A stretch of DNA of 64,000 nucleotides. Origin: Bacteroides sp. GTDB taxonomy: Bacteria > Bacteroidota > Bacteroidia > Bacteroidales > Bacteroidaceae. Location of the stretch: NCBI RefSeq assembly GCF_028690125.1, contig NZ_JAQVBV010000008.1, positions 62,001 through 126,000 of the forward strand, read 5' to 3'. Of this stretch, positions 54,991-64,000 are shown piece after piece. Position 1 is the first letter of the stretch. The number at the start of each line of letters is the position of its first letter. The notes under the pieces are model-generated. The model saw nothing but the letters and a program-made list of their open reading frames with translations, was not told the DNA's origin and made no database searches. Position numbers and translations under genes: made by a program.

Positions 54991-57198
54991 TTATTTTTTC
55001 CCCAGACTCAATGAATTGAGAACCACGCTCACACTTGAAAATGCCATAGCGGCACTTGCTAACATCGGATTAAGCAATAAACCGTTAATTGGGAATAAAA
55101 CTCCAGCAGCAATCGGAATACCAATCAGATTATAAATGAACGCCCAGAAAAGATTCTGGTGAATAAGCCTTACTGTTTGTTTGGATAATTCGAAAGCTTT
55201 AGGAAGTAGCAACAGATCGGATGTCATCAATGTTACCATCGCTACATCCATTGCAATATCTGTACCTTTTCCCATCGCAATGCTGACATCAGCTAAAGCT
55301 AATGCTTGTGAATCATTGATTCCGTCACCAACCATGGCGACCTTCTTTCCCTGCAACTGCAATTCACGTACAAATTCGGCTTTATCATCCGGCAAAGCAT
55401 CTGCAACAAAACGTTCAATCCCCAATCGGGAAGAAACAGCCAGTGCCGTACGTTGCCCATCACCTGTCAGCATACATATATCGATGCCCAAACGTTTCAG
55501 TTCTCTTACAGCTTCGGCAGAAGTTGCCTTCACGGGATCTGAGACAGCAATAATAGCTAATAGTTGATTCTCACGACCAAAATAGATGATCCCCTGACCA
55601 TCCGACTCATATTGAACTAGCATATCGGTCATAATATCCACTACTATTGCATTGAAATCTTTCAGAAGTTTATGACTTCCGACCCAATATGTATGCCCTT
55701 CATAAGACACTTTTATTCCTTTTCCAGTGATACTCTCAAAGCTTTCTAAAGTAGCGGGCTTGATATCTTCTTCCTGAAGAGCTGATACAATAGCTCCCGC
55801 AAGTGGATGCTCAGATTTCATCTCCGCTGCCAAAAGCACATCTTTGAAATGCATCTGCTGTGGCTGCGCCCATAGCCATCCGGTAGCAGTAGGATGACCT
55901 TCGGTTAAGGTTCCTGTTTTATCGAGTACAACTATATCTACTTTTCGCATTTGTTCCAAAGCAACAGCATCTTTAATAAGAATATGTTGGCTGGCAGCTT
56001 TGCCAATTCCTACCATTAATGCAGTAGGAGTAGCAAGTCCTAAAGCACAAGGACAAGCAATCACAAGCACTGATACAGCAGAAAGAATTCCATAGGATAT
56101 ATATTCACTACCCCCAATCACTATCCACAAAATAAATGTCAAAATAGCAATACCTAACACTACAGGAACAAAAATACTTGTAATACGATCTACAATACGC
56201 TGCACAGGTGCTTTACTACCTTGGGCTTCCTGCACCATACGAATAATACGGGCAAGTACTGTTTCCATTCCCACTTGAGCAGCATGAATAATAAAAGAAC
56301 CACGTTGGTTGATTGTTCCCGCCAGCACTTTATCCCCTTTTTTCTTTTCTACAGGAACAGGTTCACCACTGATCATGCTTTCATCTACATAAGAGTCTCC
56401 TTCAGAAAGCTCCCCATCTACGGGAATCTGTTCACCAGGACGAACTACGACCAGATCACCTACTTGCAATTGATCAATCAAAATCTCTTCTTCCACTCCA
56501 TTCCTCAAAACGCGAGCTATTTTCGGCTGCATTCCCATCAGTTTGCGGATAGCAGTAGATGTATTCCCTTTGGCACGTTCCTCCATCAGTTTTCCAGTCA
56601 GCACAAAAGCGATAATCACAGCAGAAGCTTCGTAATAGACGTGTGGTTCCAATCCGCGGTTATACCAAAATCCCGGAAAAAACGTATTAAATAAACTGAA
56701 TAAAAAGGCAATAGATGTACTCAATGCCACCAGTGTATCCATGTTGCTACGCCCTAACTTCAATTGTTTCCAAGCTCCAGTAAAAAAAGAACCTCCAAAC
56801 AAAATCATTACCGGAATCGTAAGTACTAGCTGAATCTCATTCGAATAAGGCATATGCATCAACACCATAGAAAACAAAAGTAGTGGAACGACAAATATCC
56901 ACGCGCCAATAACTTTCCGTTTCAGACGAACATAATGTTTATGCTGCTCTTCTTCCTGACGTTTTTCTTTATGTGATTCTTCAATTATTAAATCGTATCC
57001 TGCAGCAAGTACGGCTGCACGAATTTCTCCGGGAGTCAGTTGCCCACCCTCATAAGATACAATCAATGTATTCGTTGCAAAATTGACCGAAGCCTCCACA
57101 ACTCCAGTCAGTTTCCTCACTGTTTTTTCAACATTATTAGCACACCCTGCACAATGCATATTCAACACAGGGAACGATTTCTTTACTATATTACCCAT
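54991..57198 (-). CDS. copA: Copper-exporting P1B-type ATPase
   Basis: 735 residues. One N-terminal HMA domain has Cys16 and Cys19 (MHCAGC). The P-type motifs are actuator SGEP at 277-280, CPC at 382-384 (VIACPCALG), phosphorylated Asp426 (DKTGTLTEG) and [20 protein letters not shown] at the hinge. Eight membrane spans are seen. The CPC motif and HMA fit Cu(I) export from the cytosol. It lies 208 nt downstream of the small HMA protein gene in a metal locus. Confidence 0.9.
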   Translation of the reverse strand: MGNIVKKSFPVLNMHCAGCANNVEKTVRKLTGVVEASVNFATNTLIVSYEGGQLTPGEIRAAVLAAGYDLIIEESHKEKRQEEEQHKHYVRLKRKVIGAWIFVVPLLLFSMVLMHMPYSNEIQLVLTIPVMILFGGSFFTGAWKQLKLGRSNMDTLVALSTSIAFLFSLFNTFFPGFWYNRGLEPHVYYEASAVIIAFVLTGKLMEERAKGNTSTAIRKLMGMQPKIARVLRNGVEEEILIDQLQVGDLVVVRPGEQIPVDGELSEGDSYVDESMISGEPVPVEKKKGDKVLAGTINQRGSFIIHAAQVGMETVLARIIRMVQEAQGSKAPVQRIVDRITSIFVPVVLGIAILTFILWIVIGGSEYISYGILSAVSVLVIACPCALGLATPTALMVGIGKAASQHILIKDAVALEQMRKVDIVVLDKTGTLTEGHPTATGWLWAQPQQMHFKDVLLAAEMKSEHPLAGAIVSALQEEDIKPATLESFESITGKGIKVSYEGHTYWVGSHKLLKDFNAIVVDIMTDMLVQYESDGQGIIYFGRENQLLAIIAVSDPVKATSAEAVRELKRLGIDICMLTGDGQRTALAVSSRLGIERFVADALPDDKAEFVRELQLQGKKVAMVGDGINDSQALALADVSIAMGKGTDIAMDVAMVTLMTSDLLLLPKAFELSKQTVRLIHQNLFWAFIYNLIGIPIAAGVLFPINGLLLNPMLASAAMAFSSVSVVLNSLSLGKK

Positions 57199-57406
57199 AT
57201 GATCTATTTTTTAAAGACGTGTCAAAAGCCTACAATTATTATCTATTAAGCACACACTACAGAGAATACACGGTTTTAGTTAATCAAAGAGCCATAAAGT
57301 CCTTATAATCCGAGCCTTAGTAGTTTTATACAAATAGATTATTCTACTTCTGACACAGCCTCCTATTCTTTGATTTATAAACAAGCAGATACGGGGCTTT
57401 GTTCAA

Positions 57407-57730
57407 TTACTTCTTATCCGCTTTTTTATCTTCTTTCTTCGTTTCTTTCACAAATTCCGCTTCGTACTCAAACTTCTTAAATCCAGCTTGTAAGTTCTTC
57501 ACATTTGTCTTTTCAGCATCATAAGTAATGGTTACCGTTTTTGTTTTCAGTTCGGTAGCCAGCTCTTTTACGCCTTTTTCAAAACGTATGTTATTTTTTA
57601 CTTTCCGTTCACAATTTTCACAGTACATTTGAGACACTTTGAATAATACCACGCGGATATCCTTTGCCATTACGGCTACCACGCTGAAAAGCAACACTAT
57701 ACAAGTAACCATCCATCTTTTTGTTTTCAT
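57407..57730 (-). CDS. Exported HMA-domain metal-binding protein with Lys-rich tail
   Basis: 107 residues with a signal peptide (MKTKRWMVTCIVLLFSVVAV). The HMA-like domain has the metal motif QMYCENCERKV (CxxC) and KTVTITYDAEKTNVKNLQAG. The last 13 residues are nearly all Lys, Glu and Asp. It probably binds copper or a similar metal in the periplasm and hands it between the TonB receptor and ATPase systems. It starts 29 nt after the receptor gene. Confidence 0.8.
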   Translation of the reverse strand: MKTKRWMVTCIVLLFSVVAVMAKDIRVVLFKVSQMYCENCERKVKNNIRFEKGVKELATELKTKTVTITYDAEKTNVKNLQAGFKKFEYEAEFVKETKKEDKKADKK

Positions 57731-57759
57731 TTCTTCTTATTTATTTAAATATTATATAA

Positions 57760-59976
57760 TCAATTTCTTGCCAGATTAAATCGTACACCAATATATGCTT
57801 TTGCTCCGTGTACAGGTCCCCATATCATTGTAGAATCGAAGTTATCCCCCCAAGGGTTTGAAGCATCTATAATTGGATTTTTCTGTTTAAAATTAGTAAT
57901 ATTTTCTCCTCCAATGTAGATAGACCAACGACGGAAATAACGGGTGATCTGTGCATTTAACTGTTCAAAACTACCGTAACGAGAACTCCAAGATAGTTGT
58001 TCATCTGCCAGTTCGTAAGGAGAGGGCATTCTGCCACCCCCGTTCAACTGAAGCGTTGCATCAAATTGCCAGATTCCCAATGGAGTCTGATAAGAAGCGG
58101 TCAATAATCCTTTATACTTACTTGTAAGGGGCTTTTCCATTCGCATACCTTTGTAGGTTGTTTGGGCATCTGTCATTCGGTAAGCTCCGGTCAGTGTAAA
58201 TCCTTTAAAGAAAGGATAGCTCACTTCTAACTGAAATACATGGGAGTACGAACATCCGTCTAAATTATAAAAGGACACTTCGTGTGGATTACTATCCATA
58301 TCTACAATGACTTGTTTCAGGAAATTCGTGTAATAATATTCAGCATTGATATTTAGTGTTTTTCCAAAAACCGGGATATAAGTAGATACGCTAGTACCAT
58401 AGTTCCAGGCTTCTTCCATATCCAAATTTTGAGCTATCTCTACTTTACGGCTACTAGAAAGCAAATAATTGTTCTCTGCCAACACATGATTTGCCCGATA
58501 TCCTTTCCCTGCCGAAAGTCGGAAATGGATGTAATCGTTCGGATTGTATTTAAGATGTGCACGCGGAGTCATAAAGAAACCTGATTTGGTACTGTAATCT
58601 CCACGCAAACCTGCCATCAACATCCATTGATCATTTAAGTTCAATGTATACTGTACATAGGCACCAGGAACAGCTTCTTTATCAAAAACTTTACGAGACA
58701 TTCCCTCTGCATCGTTTTCCAGACGAAAGTATTGATCAAAAGTATCATAATTAAAGCTTAATCCTGCAGAAAGACTATGCTGTTTGTTCAACTCTGTTTC
58801 AAACATTAATGAAGCATACGCATTGGTCTGATCTACATTGTAAATTTTCTTTCCGTACAATGCATCCTGATTATGCCATGTAGCAGATAGAATGAGTGCT
58901 AAATTTGTATTTTTTTCTTTATTAAAAATATAGGCATTCTTGGTAAAGAGTTCATAACGTTCTGTATCAATTCCCACTTTATATAGGTCTGTAACAGGCT
59001 TATTCGCATGATGTGATTGTCCACTCATACGACTTTCCGATAATGCTTTAAATCCTGCTTGAAAGACATAATGATCACCCATATATGCCCAACGGTTCCA
59101 AACGTTGTATTGCTCCACTTGAGGAATATCTATAAATCCGTCATCATTACCATCATGAGCTTTTGTCTCATTCTCGTAATGGGCTAGCAGTGAAGTACTC
59201 CAACGTTTAGATACTTTCAGAGTAGCATCCGCATTCGCTTCATAACGATTGGTAGAACTTGCGAAAAAATTGGCAAATACCCAATCAGCTTCCGGTAATT
59301 GGGGTTTCTTAAATTCTACATTAATTTGTCCGGTAATGGCTTCATAACCATTTTTCACGGTAGAAATTCCTTTGGAAACTTGTATACTTTGCATCCACGG
59401 ACCGGGAACATATCCCAGTCCATAAGCTGCTGCAGCCCCCCGATAATTCGGAATATTCTCAGTAAGCATTTGCACATAGGTGCCGGATAAGCCTAAAAGT
59501 TTAATTTGCTTTGCTCCCGTCGCAGCATCCGAATAACTTACGTCTACCGAAGGATTAGTCACGAAACTTTCTCCCAGATTACAACAAGCAGCTCTGCTTA
59601 ATTCGGCACTAGTTATTATTTCTTCATTGAGAACACTATTACGCAATTTCATCCTCCCCATCTTACGCCTGACAATACTGATTTCATTCAGTTCTACCCC
59701 ATCTCGAAGTATAATTTCTAGTTCTTCTTTCTTATTATGAACATGGATTGTATCATTCTGAAAACCGATAAAACTGATGACTAACATATCGTTATGGGCT
59801 GGTTTATGAATAGAAAAACTACCATCCTCCTTTGTTGTCACTCCCTTACCTGTATTCATCCAAAACACATTCGCTCCCGGAATTGCTTCTCCGATATTAT
59901 CTTTTACTATTCCTCGCACTTGTGCCAGCACATTGGCTGCCAATAGCAAGAACAGACTTAACATTAAATATTTCAT
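57760..59976 (-). CDS. TonB-dependent outer-membrane receptor (metal locus)
   Basis: 738 residues with a signal peptide (MKYLMLSLFLLLAANVLA). A CarboxypepD-reg-like domain (20-95) is followed by a plug (about 115-225, with GLGYVPGPWMQSIQVSKGIS and the TGQINVEF strand) and a beta-barrel to the terminal AYIGVRFNLARN. It is shorter than SusC-type receptors and resembles metal or siderophore receptors. The context of HMA, CopA and a Cys-rich protein points to copper or another metal. A 17-bp palindrome overlaps its promoter. Confidence 0.85.
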   Translation of the reverse strand: MKYLMLSLFLLLAANVLAQVRGIVKDNIGEAIPGANVFWMNTGKGVTTKEDGSFSIHKPAHNDMLVISFIGFQNDTIHVHNKKEELEIILRDGVELNEISIVRRKMGRMKLRNSVLNEEIITSAELSRAACCNLGESFVTNPSVDVSYSDAATGAKQIKLLGLSGTYVQMLTENIPNYRGAAAAYGLGYVPGPWMQSIQVSKGISTVKNGYEAITGQINVEFKKPQLPEADWVFANFFASSTNRYEANADATLKVSKRWSTSLLAHYENETKAHDGNDDGFIDIPQVEQYNVWNRWAYMGDHYVFQAGFKALSESRMSGQSHHANKPVTDLYKVGIDTERYELFTKNAYIFNKEKNTNLALILSATWHNQDALYGKKIYNVDQTNAYASLMFETELNKQHSLSAGLSFNYDTFDQYFRLENDAEGMSRKVFDKEAVPGAYVQYTLNLNDQWMLMAGLRGDYSTKSGFFMTPRAHLKYNPNDYIHFRLSAGKGYRANHVLAENNYLLSSSRKVEIAQNLDMEEAWNYGTSVSTYIPVFGKTLNINAEYYYTNFLKQVIVDMDSNPHEVSFYNLDGCSYSHVFQLEVSYPFFKGFTLTGAYRMTDAQTTYKGMRMEKPLTSKYKGLLTASYQTPLGIWQFDATLQLNGGGRMPSPYELADEQLSWSSRYGSFEQLNAQITRYFRRWSIYIGGENITNFKQKNPIIDASNPWGDNFDSTMIWGPVHGAKAYIGVRFNLARN

Positions 59977-60000
59977 TTTTCCCTACTTACTTTCAGAATA

Positions 60001-60036
60001 CAAAAATAGATTATTTTTGATGCAACCTGGTTGCAT
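60001..60036 (-). promoter_or_regulatory. Promoter and 17-bp palindromic operator of the TonB receptor gene
   Basis: On the minus strand 60008-60001 reads TATTTTTG, a match to TAnnTTTG. At 60020-60036 lies ATGCAACCTGGTTGCAT, two perfect 8-bp arms around one base, right where the -33 region would be. This is a strong candidate repressor site, perhaps for a metal-sensing regulator. Confidence 0.6.
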
Positions 60037-60137
60037 TGCTACACACTCTTTACTTTCAGAAAAGAACGACTAAAAATAAAGTTATAAATTAACGCCGACT
60101 ATTAAGAAATCCACGTTAGAAAAATAGAAGAAATAGG

Positions 60138-60536
60138 CTAAATGAGAAGCACAGAATGCATCACCAACTTTTGTCGAGGTAAAACAGGTGGTGGATCCAT
60201 AAAACGAGAATAAGTTTCCGCATGGTCCATATAGATGGAAGCCATCATTTCGTGTAACTGTTCATGAAAAATAGCAATCACCGGAATAGAAACTGTTATT
60301 TCAGAAGTATGCTTCACCAAGTCTACCTTATAAATAGTAGCCGTGCAGCCTTCTTCTTTACAGTCTTTCTTTGAATCACAAGAATAAATTTTCCGGCACT
60401 TAGTACAACCATCCACACAACAATTCTGCTCAGTTTCACAACGAGCACAACAATAATGCATAACAGAGATTCCTACTCCTGAATAAATTATCAGAAGAGA
60501 AAGAAGCATTATTATAGTATATGATAGTTTTTTCAT
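60138..60536 (-). CDS. Cys-rich exported protein, HYC_CC_PP-like
   Basis: 132 residues from the ATG complementary to 60534-60536; a start at 60620 would add 28 residues before the signal. The signal segment is KKLSYTIIMLLSLLIIYSGV. It is followed by MHYCCARCETEQNCCVDGCT and KCRKIYSCDSKKDCKEEGC, ten cysteines within residues 29-64. The C-terminal half has MDPPPVLP. HYC, CC and PP features suit the HYC_CC_PP family (from memory). Its position before the metal receptor gene suggests metal binding. A TATCTTTG -7 box is at 60545-60552 (minus). Confidence 0.65.
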   Translation of the reverse strand: MKKLSYTIIMLLSLLIIYSGVGISVMHYCCARCETEQNCCVDGCTKCRKIYSCDSKKDCKEEGCTATIYKVDLVKHTSEITVSIPVIAIFHEQLHEMMASIYMDHAETYSRFMDPPPVLPRQKLVMHSVLLI

Positions 60537-60544
60537 TATGGGAA

Positions 60545-60552
60545 CAAAGATA
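60545..60552 (-). promoter_or_regulatory. -7 box of the Cys-rich metal-locus gene
   Basis: The minus strand reads TATCTTTG only 8 nt before the ATG at 60536, so the leader would be very short. Confidence 0.45.
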
Positions 60553-60812
60553 AGGATAATAATAGAGTATCCTATATTTTTAACAATAATAATATGTCTT
60601 GATATTAGCCGTTGATTCAAGAATATTCAGATAAGCAGTATAGGTAATATATCATAAAAAACTACTCATCAGCACTAAATTCAGATAAATAAGTTCTATT
60701 TTATATTAGTAAAGAATATATATAATCTATATTTCATTCGACCAGATATATCATTTATTAAAAAAGACAATGGTAATATTAGACAAAATTCAATTCCGAC
60801 TAAAACTAATAA

Positions 60813-60859
60813 GAAAACGGTTGTTTTGATATTTAACAATAGTCAAAATAGCCGTTTTC
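60813..60859 (-). terminator. Imperfect hairpin after the LruC pseudogene
   Basis: GAAAACGG.TGTTTTGA at 60813-60829 pairs with TCAAAATAGCCGTTTTC at 60843-60859 with one bulge or mismatch. It is about 55 nt past the pseudogene stop at 60915, so it probably ended that gene. The rest of 60553-60914 holds nothing recognised. Confidence 0.45.
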
Positions 60860-60914
60860 GAAAATAAATAATATCTTACTTTATTAAATGCTTCTTTAAT
60901 AGATAATGACCTTT

Positions 60915-61932
60915 TTACCATAAAGCAGAAAGTCCAGAATTTTCATAATAATATTTGTGCCAATTGGCAAATTCAAAACCTTTACTAGCCTCCAGACTAC
61001 CTTCTAATCCTTCTGCATACATACCAAAGGTAATAGTAGTCATTTTTTTATCATCTTGTTGTTTTGTATTATAGACTTCAGCACCTTTTTTCAGTTGCTG
61101 AAGTCCCTCAATCTAAAAAATAGGTGCAACATCAGACTGGCCAGGATTTGCAAGGCATGCAGTTAAACCATTTACATTTTTGTCAAGCCCAAAGAATTTT
61201 CCAATGTGGCGTTGCAACAGACTCCCTGACTGATCACCCAAGAAACGAAGTCCAAGTTTATCAGACATAAATCCTACAATTGCACGGATAGTAACCGAAA
61301 CTTCAACACGTTCGTTAGGATATTGTTTTTCATGACCTGTTGATACATAATTGGTAATAGTATAATCAACTACTAAATCATTCATATCATAATCGGAGAG
61401 ATCAGGTCATCCATCTTCAAATATTACACCGCCCGACGTAATATACTTCTTCATTAAATGTTCATCACTAACTGTAGTAGTCCATAAACCTAATAACTCA
61501 TCTGTTCCTACATCCATACGTCCTCGTTCAAAAAGATTGACATTACAAACAGTAGAAATTTGATTCTGAATTTTAACTTTTGATATATCAGTGATAGACT
61601 CTTTCGTCGGATATTTCACATAGAGATATTCATTTGAATCAGGCCACGTCCACATAACCTTCTACCACATTCTCTGGTCCTACAGGTAATTCTGCAACCG
61701 AACTTTTAGCCGAACAATCTGCTTCGGTATATATAGAAACAACAGAAGTTACCGGGACAGTTACTGCCAAATTTACATTACGAAAAGTATTCCATGAAAA
61801 ATCACTTGGAATATAAAAATCAAGAGTCGTTTGCTGAGAACTGTCAGGATCCGAATAATCCTTATCATTATCAACACACATGCCATACATAAATTGTCCC
61901 CCCATCAGCGAGTACAATATCCACTTTTTCAT
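60915..61932 (-). pseudogene. Broken LruC-domain lipoprotein gene
   Basis: Read leftwards from the ATG complementary to 61930-61932 it begins MKKWILYSLMGGQFMYGMCV, a lipoprotein-like signal. The text runs to VEGYVDVA, and a frameshift near 61640-61655 is needed to go on as WPDSNEYLYVKYPTKESITD. In the new frame the LruC signature VIFEDG-stop-PDLSDYDMNDLVVDYTI has TGA at 61407-61409 where Trp is expected. A second stop, TAG, is at 61113-61115, after which the frame continues IEGLQQLKKGAEVYNTKQQD and ends at 60915. Three lesions make it inactive. LruC proteins are surface or adhesion-like in Bacteroides; the role is not known. Confidence 0.75.
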
Positions 61933-62064
61933 TGTTCTCAGTTGTAATAAGACTCCCAACACATCTAATATTTTTTCCTTTTTATTCGTCTGATTCGGTA
62001 AATTCATTTATATTTGTCGATAAGGAAAGAGATAACAAATATAGAATTTATAGAAAAAACGAAT

Positions 62065-62916
62065 ATGAAAAAACAATATGTCAGCCTGCTTGCGATTATC
62101 CTTTCTGCAAACGGCTTTTTGTTTTCTTGTCATGACAAGATGAATAAAAATACAGGGGCACTAAAATTCGATAGTATCCAAGTAAATGAGACTGTACACC
62201 TTTTTAGTGATACGGCTAAACCGGCTTGTAACATTGTTATCAACTTTACATATGCTACTAAGTCATCAGATCAGATATTGAAAGACAGTATCAATGCTGA
62301 TTTCATCTCTGCCTTTTTTGGTGATAAATACATAGGAGAGCAACCTAAAGAAATCTTGAAAGAATACACTGAAGAATATATCAATACATATCTTCATGAC
62401 CAAGAACCAATGTATCTGGAAAGCGAAAAGAATAAAGATGACGAATCGGCGATTGGATCATGGTACTCCTTTTATAAAAGTCTCGAAAGCCACGTACAAC
62501 TTTATGAGAAAGACCTCCTCGTTTACCGTATTGACTATAATGAATACACCGGAGGTGCTCATGGTATGTACATGACTACTTATCTGAATATGGATCTCAC
62601 CTTAATGCGCCCACTTCATCTAGACGATCTTTTCGTTGGAGACTACAAAGAAGCACTCACCGACCTGATCTGGAGTCAGTTAATGGCAAATAACAATGTG
62701 ACTACCCATGAAGCCCTGGAAGACTTAGGATATGCTTCAACCGGAGACATTACTCCCATCGAAAACTTCTATTTAAGTAAGGATGGCATTACCTTCTATT
62801 ATAATATATATGATATTACGCCATATTCAATGGGACCAGTAAAAGTAACCATCCCTTTCTCCATGATGGAACATTTGCTAGGTAGCAATCCTATTTTAGA
62901 AGATTTGAAAAACTAA
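62065..62916 (+). CDS. DUF4163/DUF3298 (RsiV-like) lipoprotein
   Basis: 283 residues from the ATG at 62065, which gives a lipoprotein signal (MKKQYVSLLAIILSANGFLF then SC); a start at 62014 would add 17 residues before it. The DUF4163 and DUF3298 parts are seen in YRIDYNEYTGGAHGMYMTTY and TFYYNIYDITPYSMGPVKVT. This fold occurs in RsiV anti-sigma factors and in periplasmic proteins of unknown function. It is upstream of rsmG by 38 nt. Confidence 0.75.
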   Translation: MKKQYVSLLAIILSANGFLFSCHDKMNKNTGALKFDSIQVNETVHLFSDTAKPACNIVINFTYATKSSDQILKDSINADFISAFFGDKYIGEQPKEILKEYTEEYINTYLHDQEPMYLESEKNKDDESAIGSWYSFYKSLESHVQLYEKDLLVYRIDYNEYTGGAHGMYMTTYLNMDLTLMRPLHLDDLFVGDYKEALTDLIWSQLMANNNVTTHEALEDLGYASTGDITPIENFYLSKDGITFYYNIYDITPYSMGPVKVTIPFSMMEHLLGSNPILEDLKN

Positions 62917-62954
62917 TAAGTCATAACTGAAAAAATATAATTCAAAACAAGAAA

Positions 62955-63575
62955 GTGGAAATCATTCTAAAATATTTTCCGAACCTCACGGAACAGCAGC
63001 GCATACAATTTGCTGCTCTATACGACCTCTACATTGACTGGAATTCTAAAATCAATGTAATCTCACGTAAAGACATCGAGAACTTATATGAGCATCATGT
63101 ACTCCATTCATTGGGTATCGCTGAAGTCATCCAATTCCATCCTGGCACAAGTGTTATGGATCTAGGTACCGGAGGAGGTTTTCCAGGAATCCCTTTGGCA
63201 ATTCTATTCCCAGAAACAAAATTTCATCTGGTAGATAGTATTGGCAAGAAAGTGCGTGTGGCAACAGAAGTAGCCAATGCCATTGGACTAAAAAATGTCA
63301 CTTTTCGTCATGCCCGTGTAGAAGAAGAAAAACAACAGTTTGACTTTGTCGTAAGCCGTGCCGTGATGCCTTTAGCCGATTTAATAAAGATCATACAAAA
63401 AAATATATCACCCAAGCAGCAGAACGCATTGCCCAACGGATTAATCTGCCTTAAAGGCGGAGAACTGGAACACGAAACAATGCCATTCAAGCATAAGGTC
63501 GTGGTGAATAGCCTCAGTGACAATTTCAAAGAAGAATTTTTCAAAACCAAAAAAGTCGTTTACGTTCCGATTTAA
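62955..63575 (+). CDS. rsmG: 16S rRNA (guanine-N7)-methyltransferase RsmG
   Basis: 206 residues from a GTG start; no in-frame ATG lies upstream, and the N-terminus VEIILKYFPNLTEQQRIQF matches the family. The SAM-binding motif DLGTGGGFPG is at 69-78, with NVISRKDIENLYEHHVLHSL before it and VSRAVMPL after. It methylates G527 of 16S rRNA. It is followed 21 nt later by the MBL-fold gene. Confidence 0.9.
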   Translation: MEIILKYFPNLTEQQRIQFAALYDLYIDWNSKINVISRKDIENLYEHHVLHSLGIAEVIQFHPGTSVMDLGTGGGFPGIPLAILFPETKFHLVDSIGKKVRVATEVANAIGLKNVTFRHARVEEEKQQFDFVVSRAVMPLADLIKIIQKNISPKQQNALPNGLICLKGGELEHETMPFKHKVVVNSLSDNFKEEFFKTKKVVYVPI

Positions 63576-63596
63576 GGAAAAATCAGATATAAAATC

Positions 63597-64000
63597 ATGA
63601 AAATAAAAAGATTTGAATTTAATATGTTTCCTGTAAACTGTTATGTTATATGGGATGACACCAAGGAAGCTGTGGTTATAGACCCCGGTTGCTTTTATGA
63701 TGAAGAAAAACAGGCTTTAAAAAACTTTATTCAGACTAATGAGCTAAATGTAAAGCATCTACTCAACACTCATCTACACCTGGACCATATCTTTGGTAAC
63801 CCATTCATGTTGAAAGAATTCGGTCTTTCAGCAGAAGCCAACAAAGCGGATGAATATTGGATTGACGAAGCTCCAAAACAAAGTCGTATGTTTGGTTTCC
63901 AATTACGGGAAGAACCCGTTCCATTGGGAAAATATTTGCATGACGGAGACATCATTAGCTTCGGACACACCAAACTGGAAGCCATTCATGTGCCAGGACA
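63597..64000 (+). CDS. Metallo-beta-lactamase-fold hydrolase (3' end outside window)
   Basis: The frame starts at ATG 63597 and is open to the window end, giving 134 residues. FEFNMFPVNCYVIWDDTKEA and VVIDPGCF are the usual MBL N-terminus. THLHLDH is the HxHxDH metal motif, and IHVPGH at the edge is the start of the next metal ligand. It is likely a glyoxalase II-like zinc hydrolase. Downstream of rsmG, probably one unit. Confidence 0.85.
   Translation, partial: MKIKRFEFNMFPVNCYVIWDDTKEAVVIDPGCFYDEEKQALKNFIQTNELNVKHLLNTHLHLDHIFGNPFMLKEFGLSAEANKADEYWIDEAPKQSRMFGFQLREEPVPLGKYLHDGDIISFGHTKLEAIHVPG

Noticed and set aside
61113..62007. Three separate small genes on the minus strand
   Set aside because: They join into one LruC-type sequence once a frameshift and stop codons are allowed for, so they are parts of a single pseudogene.

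Overview
This window reads as a chromosomal segment of a gut Bacteroides species (phylum Bacteroidota). The support is AT-rich DNA, Bacteroides-type promoter boxes (TAnnTTTG) upstream of many genes, little Shine-Dalgarno sequence, and many Bacteroidales families: DUF2723, DUF3098, DUF4923, DUF4846, DUF1460, LruC, PorV/PorQ, TonB-dependent receptors, GH92/GH130 and AddAB. The species cannot be fixed from the sequence alone.

Layout. 1-4.1 kb: a truncated secreted metallophosphoesterase, a decayed HU-like gene, and a 956-residue TIR plus Sel1-repeat protein. 4.3-9.0 kb: a DUF2723 GT-C-type membrane protein with DUF3098, then a lipoprotein with TPRs, one membrane span and a C-terminal helix-turn-helix. 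9.2-20.8 kb: an AraC regulator, DUF4846, two SDR enzymes, a split threonine/serine exporter with a DUF6064 protein, a GNAT, an orphan MacB/FtsX-like permease, a DUF2807 protein, a nitroreductase and a DJ-1-like protein. 20.9-21.3 kb: a decayed IS982-family transposase. 21.4-26.0 kb: an N-glycan mannose operon (GH92, GH130, MFS).

26.1-34.7 kb is the most unusual block. addA and addB are separated by a radical SAM activase-like enzyme and two tandem TonB-C proteins. The two share a near-identical four-cysteine N-terminus but carry their periplasmic domains in opposite order. 34.8-41.5 kb: a response regulator-histidine kinase fusion, UDP-glucuronate decarboxylase, a decayed HTH regulator, a three-gene GNAT / IbrA-like (DUF3440) / IbrB-like (ParB) operon, and an MFS transporter.

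42.2-54.0 kb is mostly core: tRNA-Asp, aminotransferase, YqgE, recR operon, SSS symporter, engB, DUF4923, DUF1573, OPT transporter, DUF1460 amidase-like, PorQ-like barrel and lipB. Upstream of engB lie four 14-bp palindromes on an exact 23-bp pitch. 54.1-60.5 kb: an AraC regulator and a copper/metal locus (Cys-rich HYC-type protein, TonB receptor, small HMA protein, CopA). 60.9-64 kb: a broken LruC-domain gene, a DUF4163/DUF3298 lipoprotein, rsmG and the start of a metallo-beta-lactamase-fold hydrolase.

Four decayed genes (HU-like, IS982, HTH, LruC) and many long perfect inverted repeats between genes mark the accessory parts of the window. All functions are inferred from motifs and remembered family features; no database search was possible.
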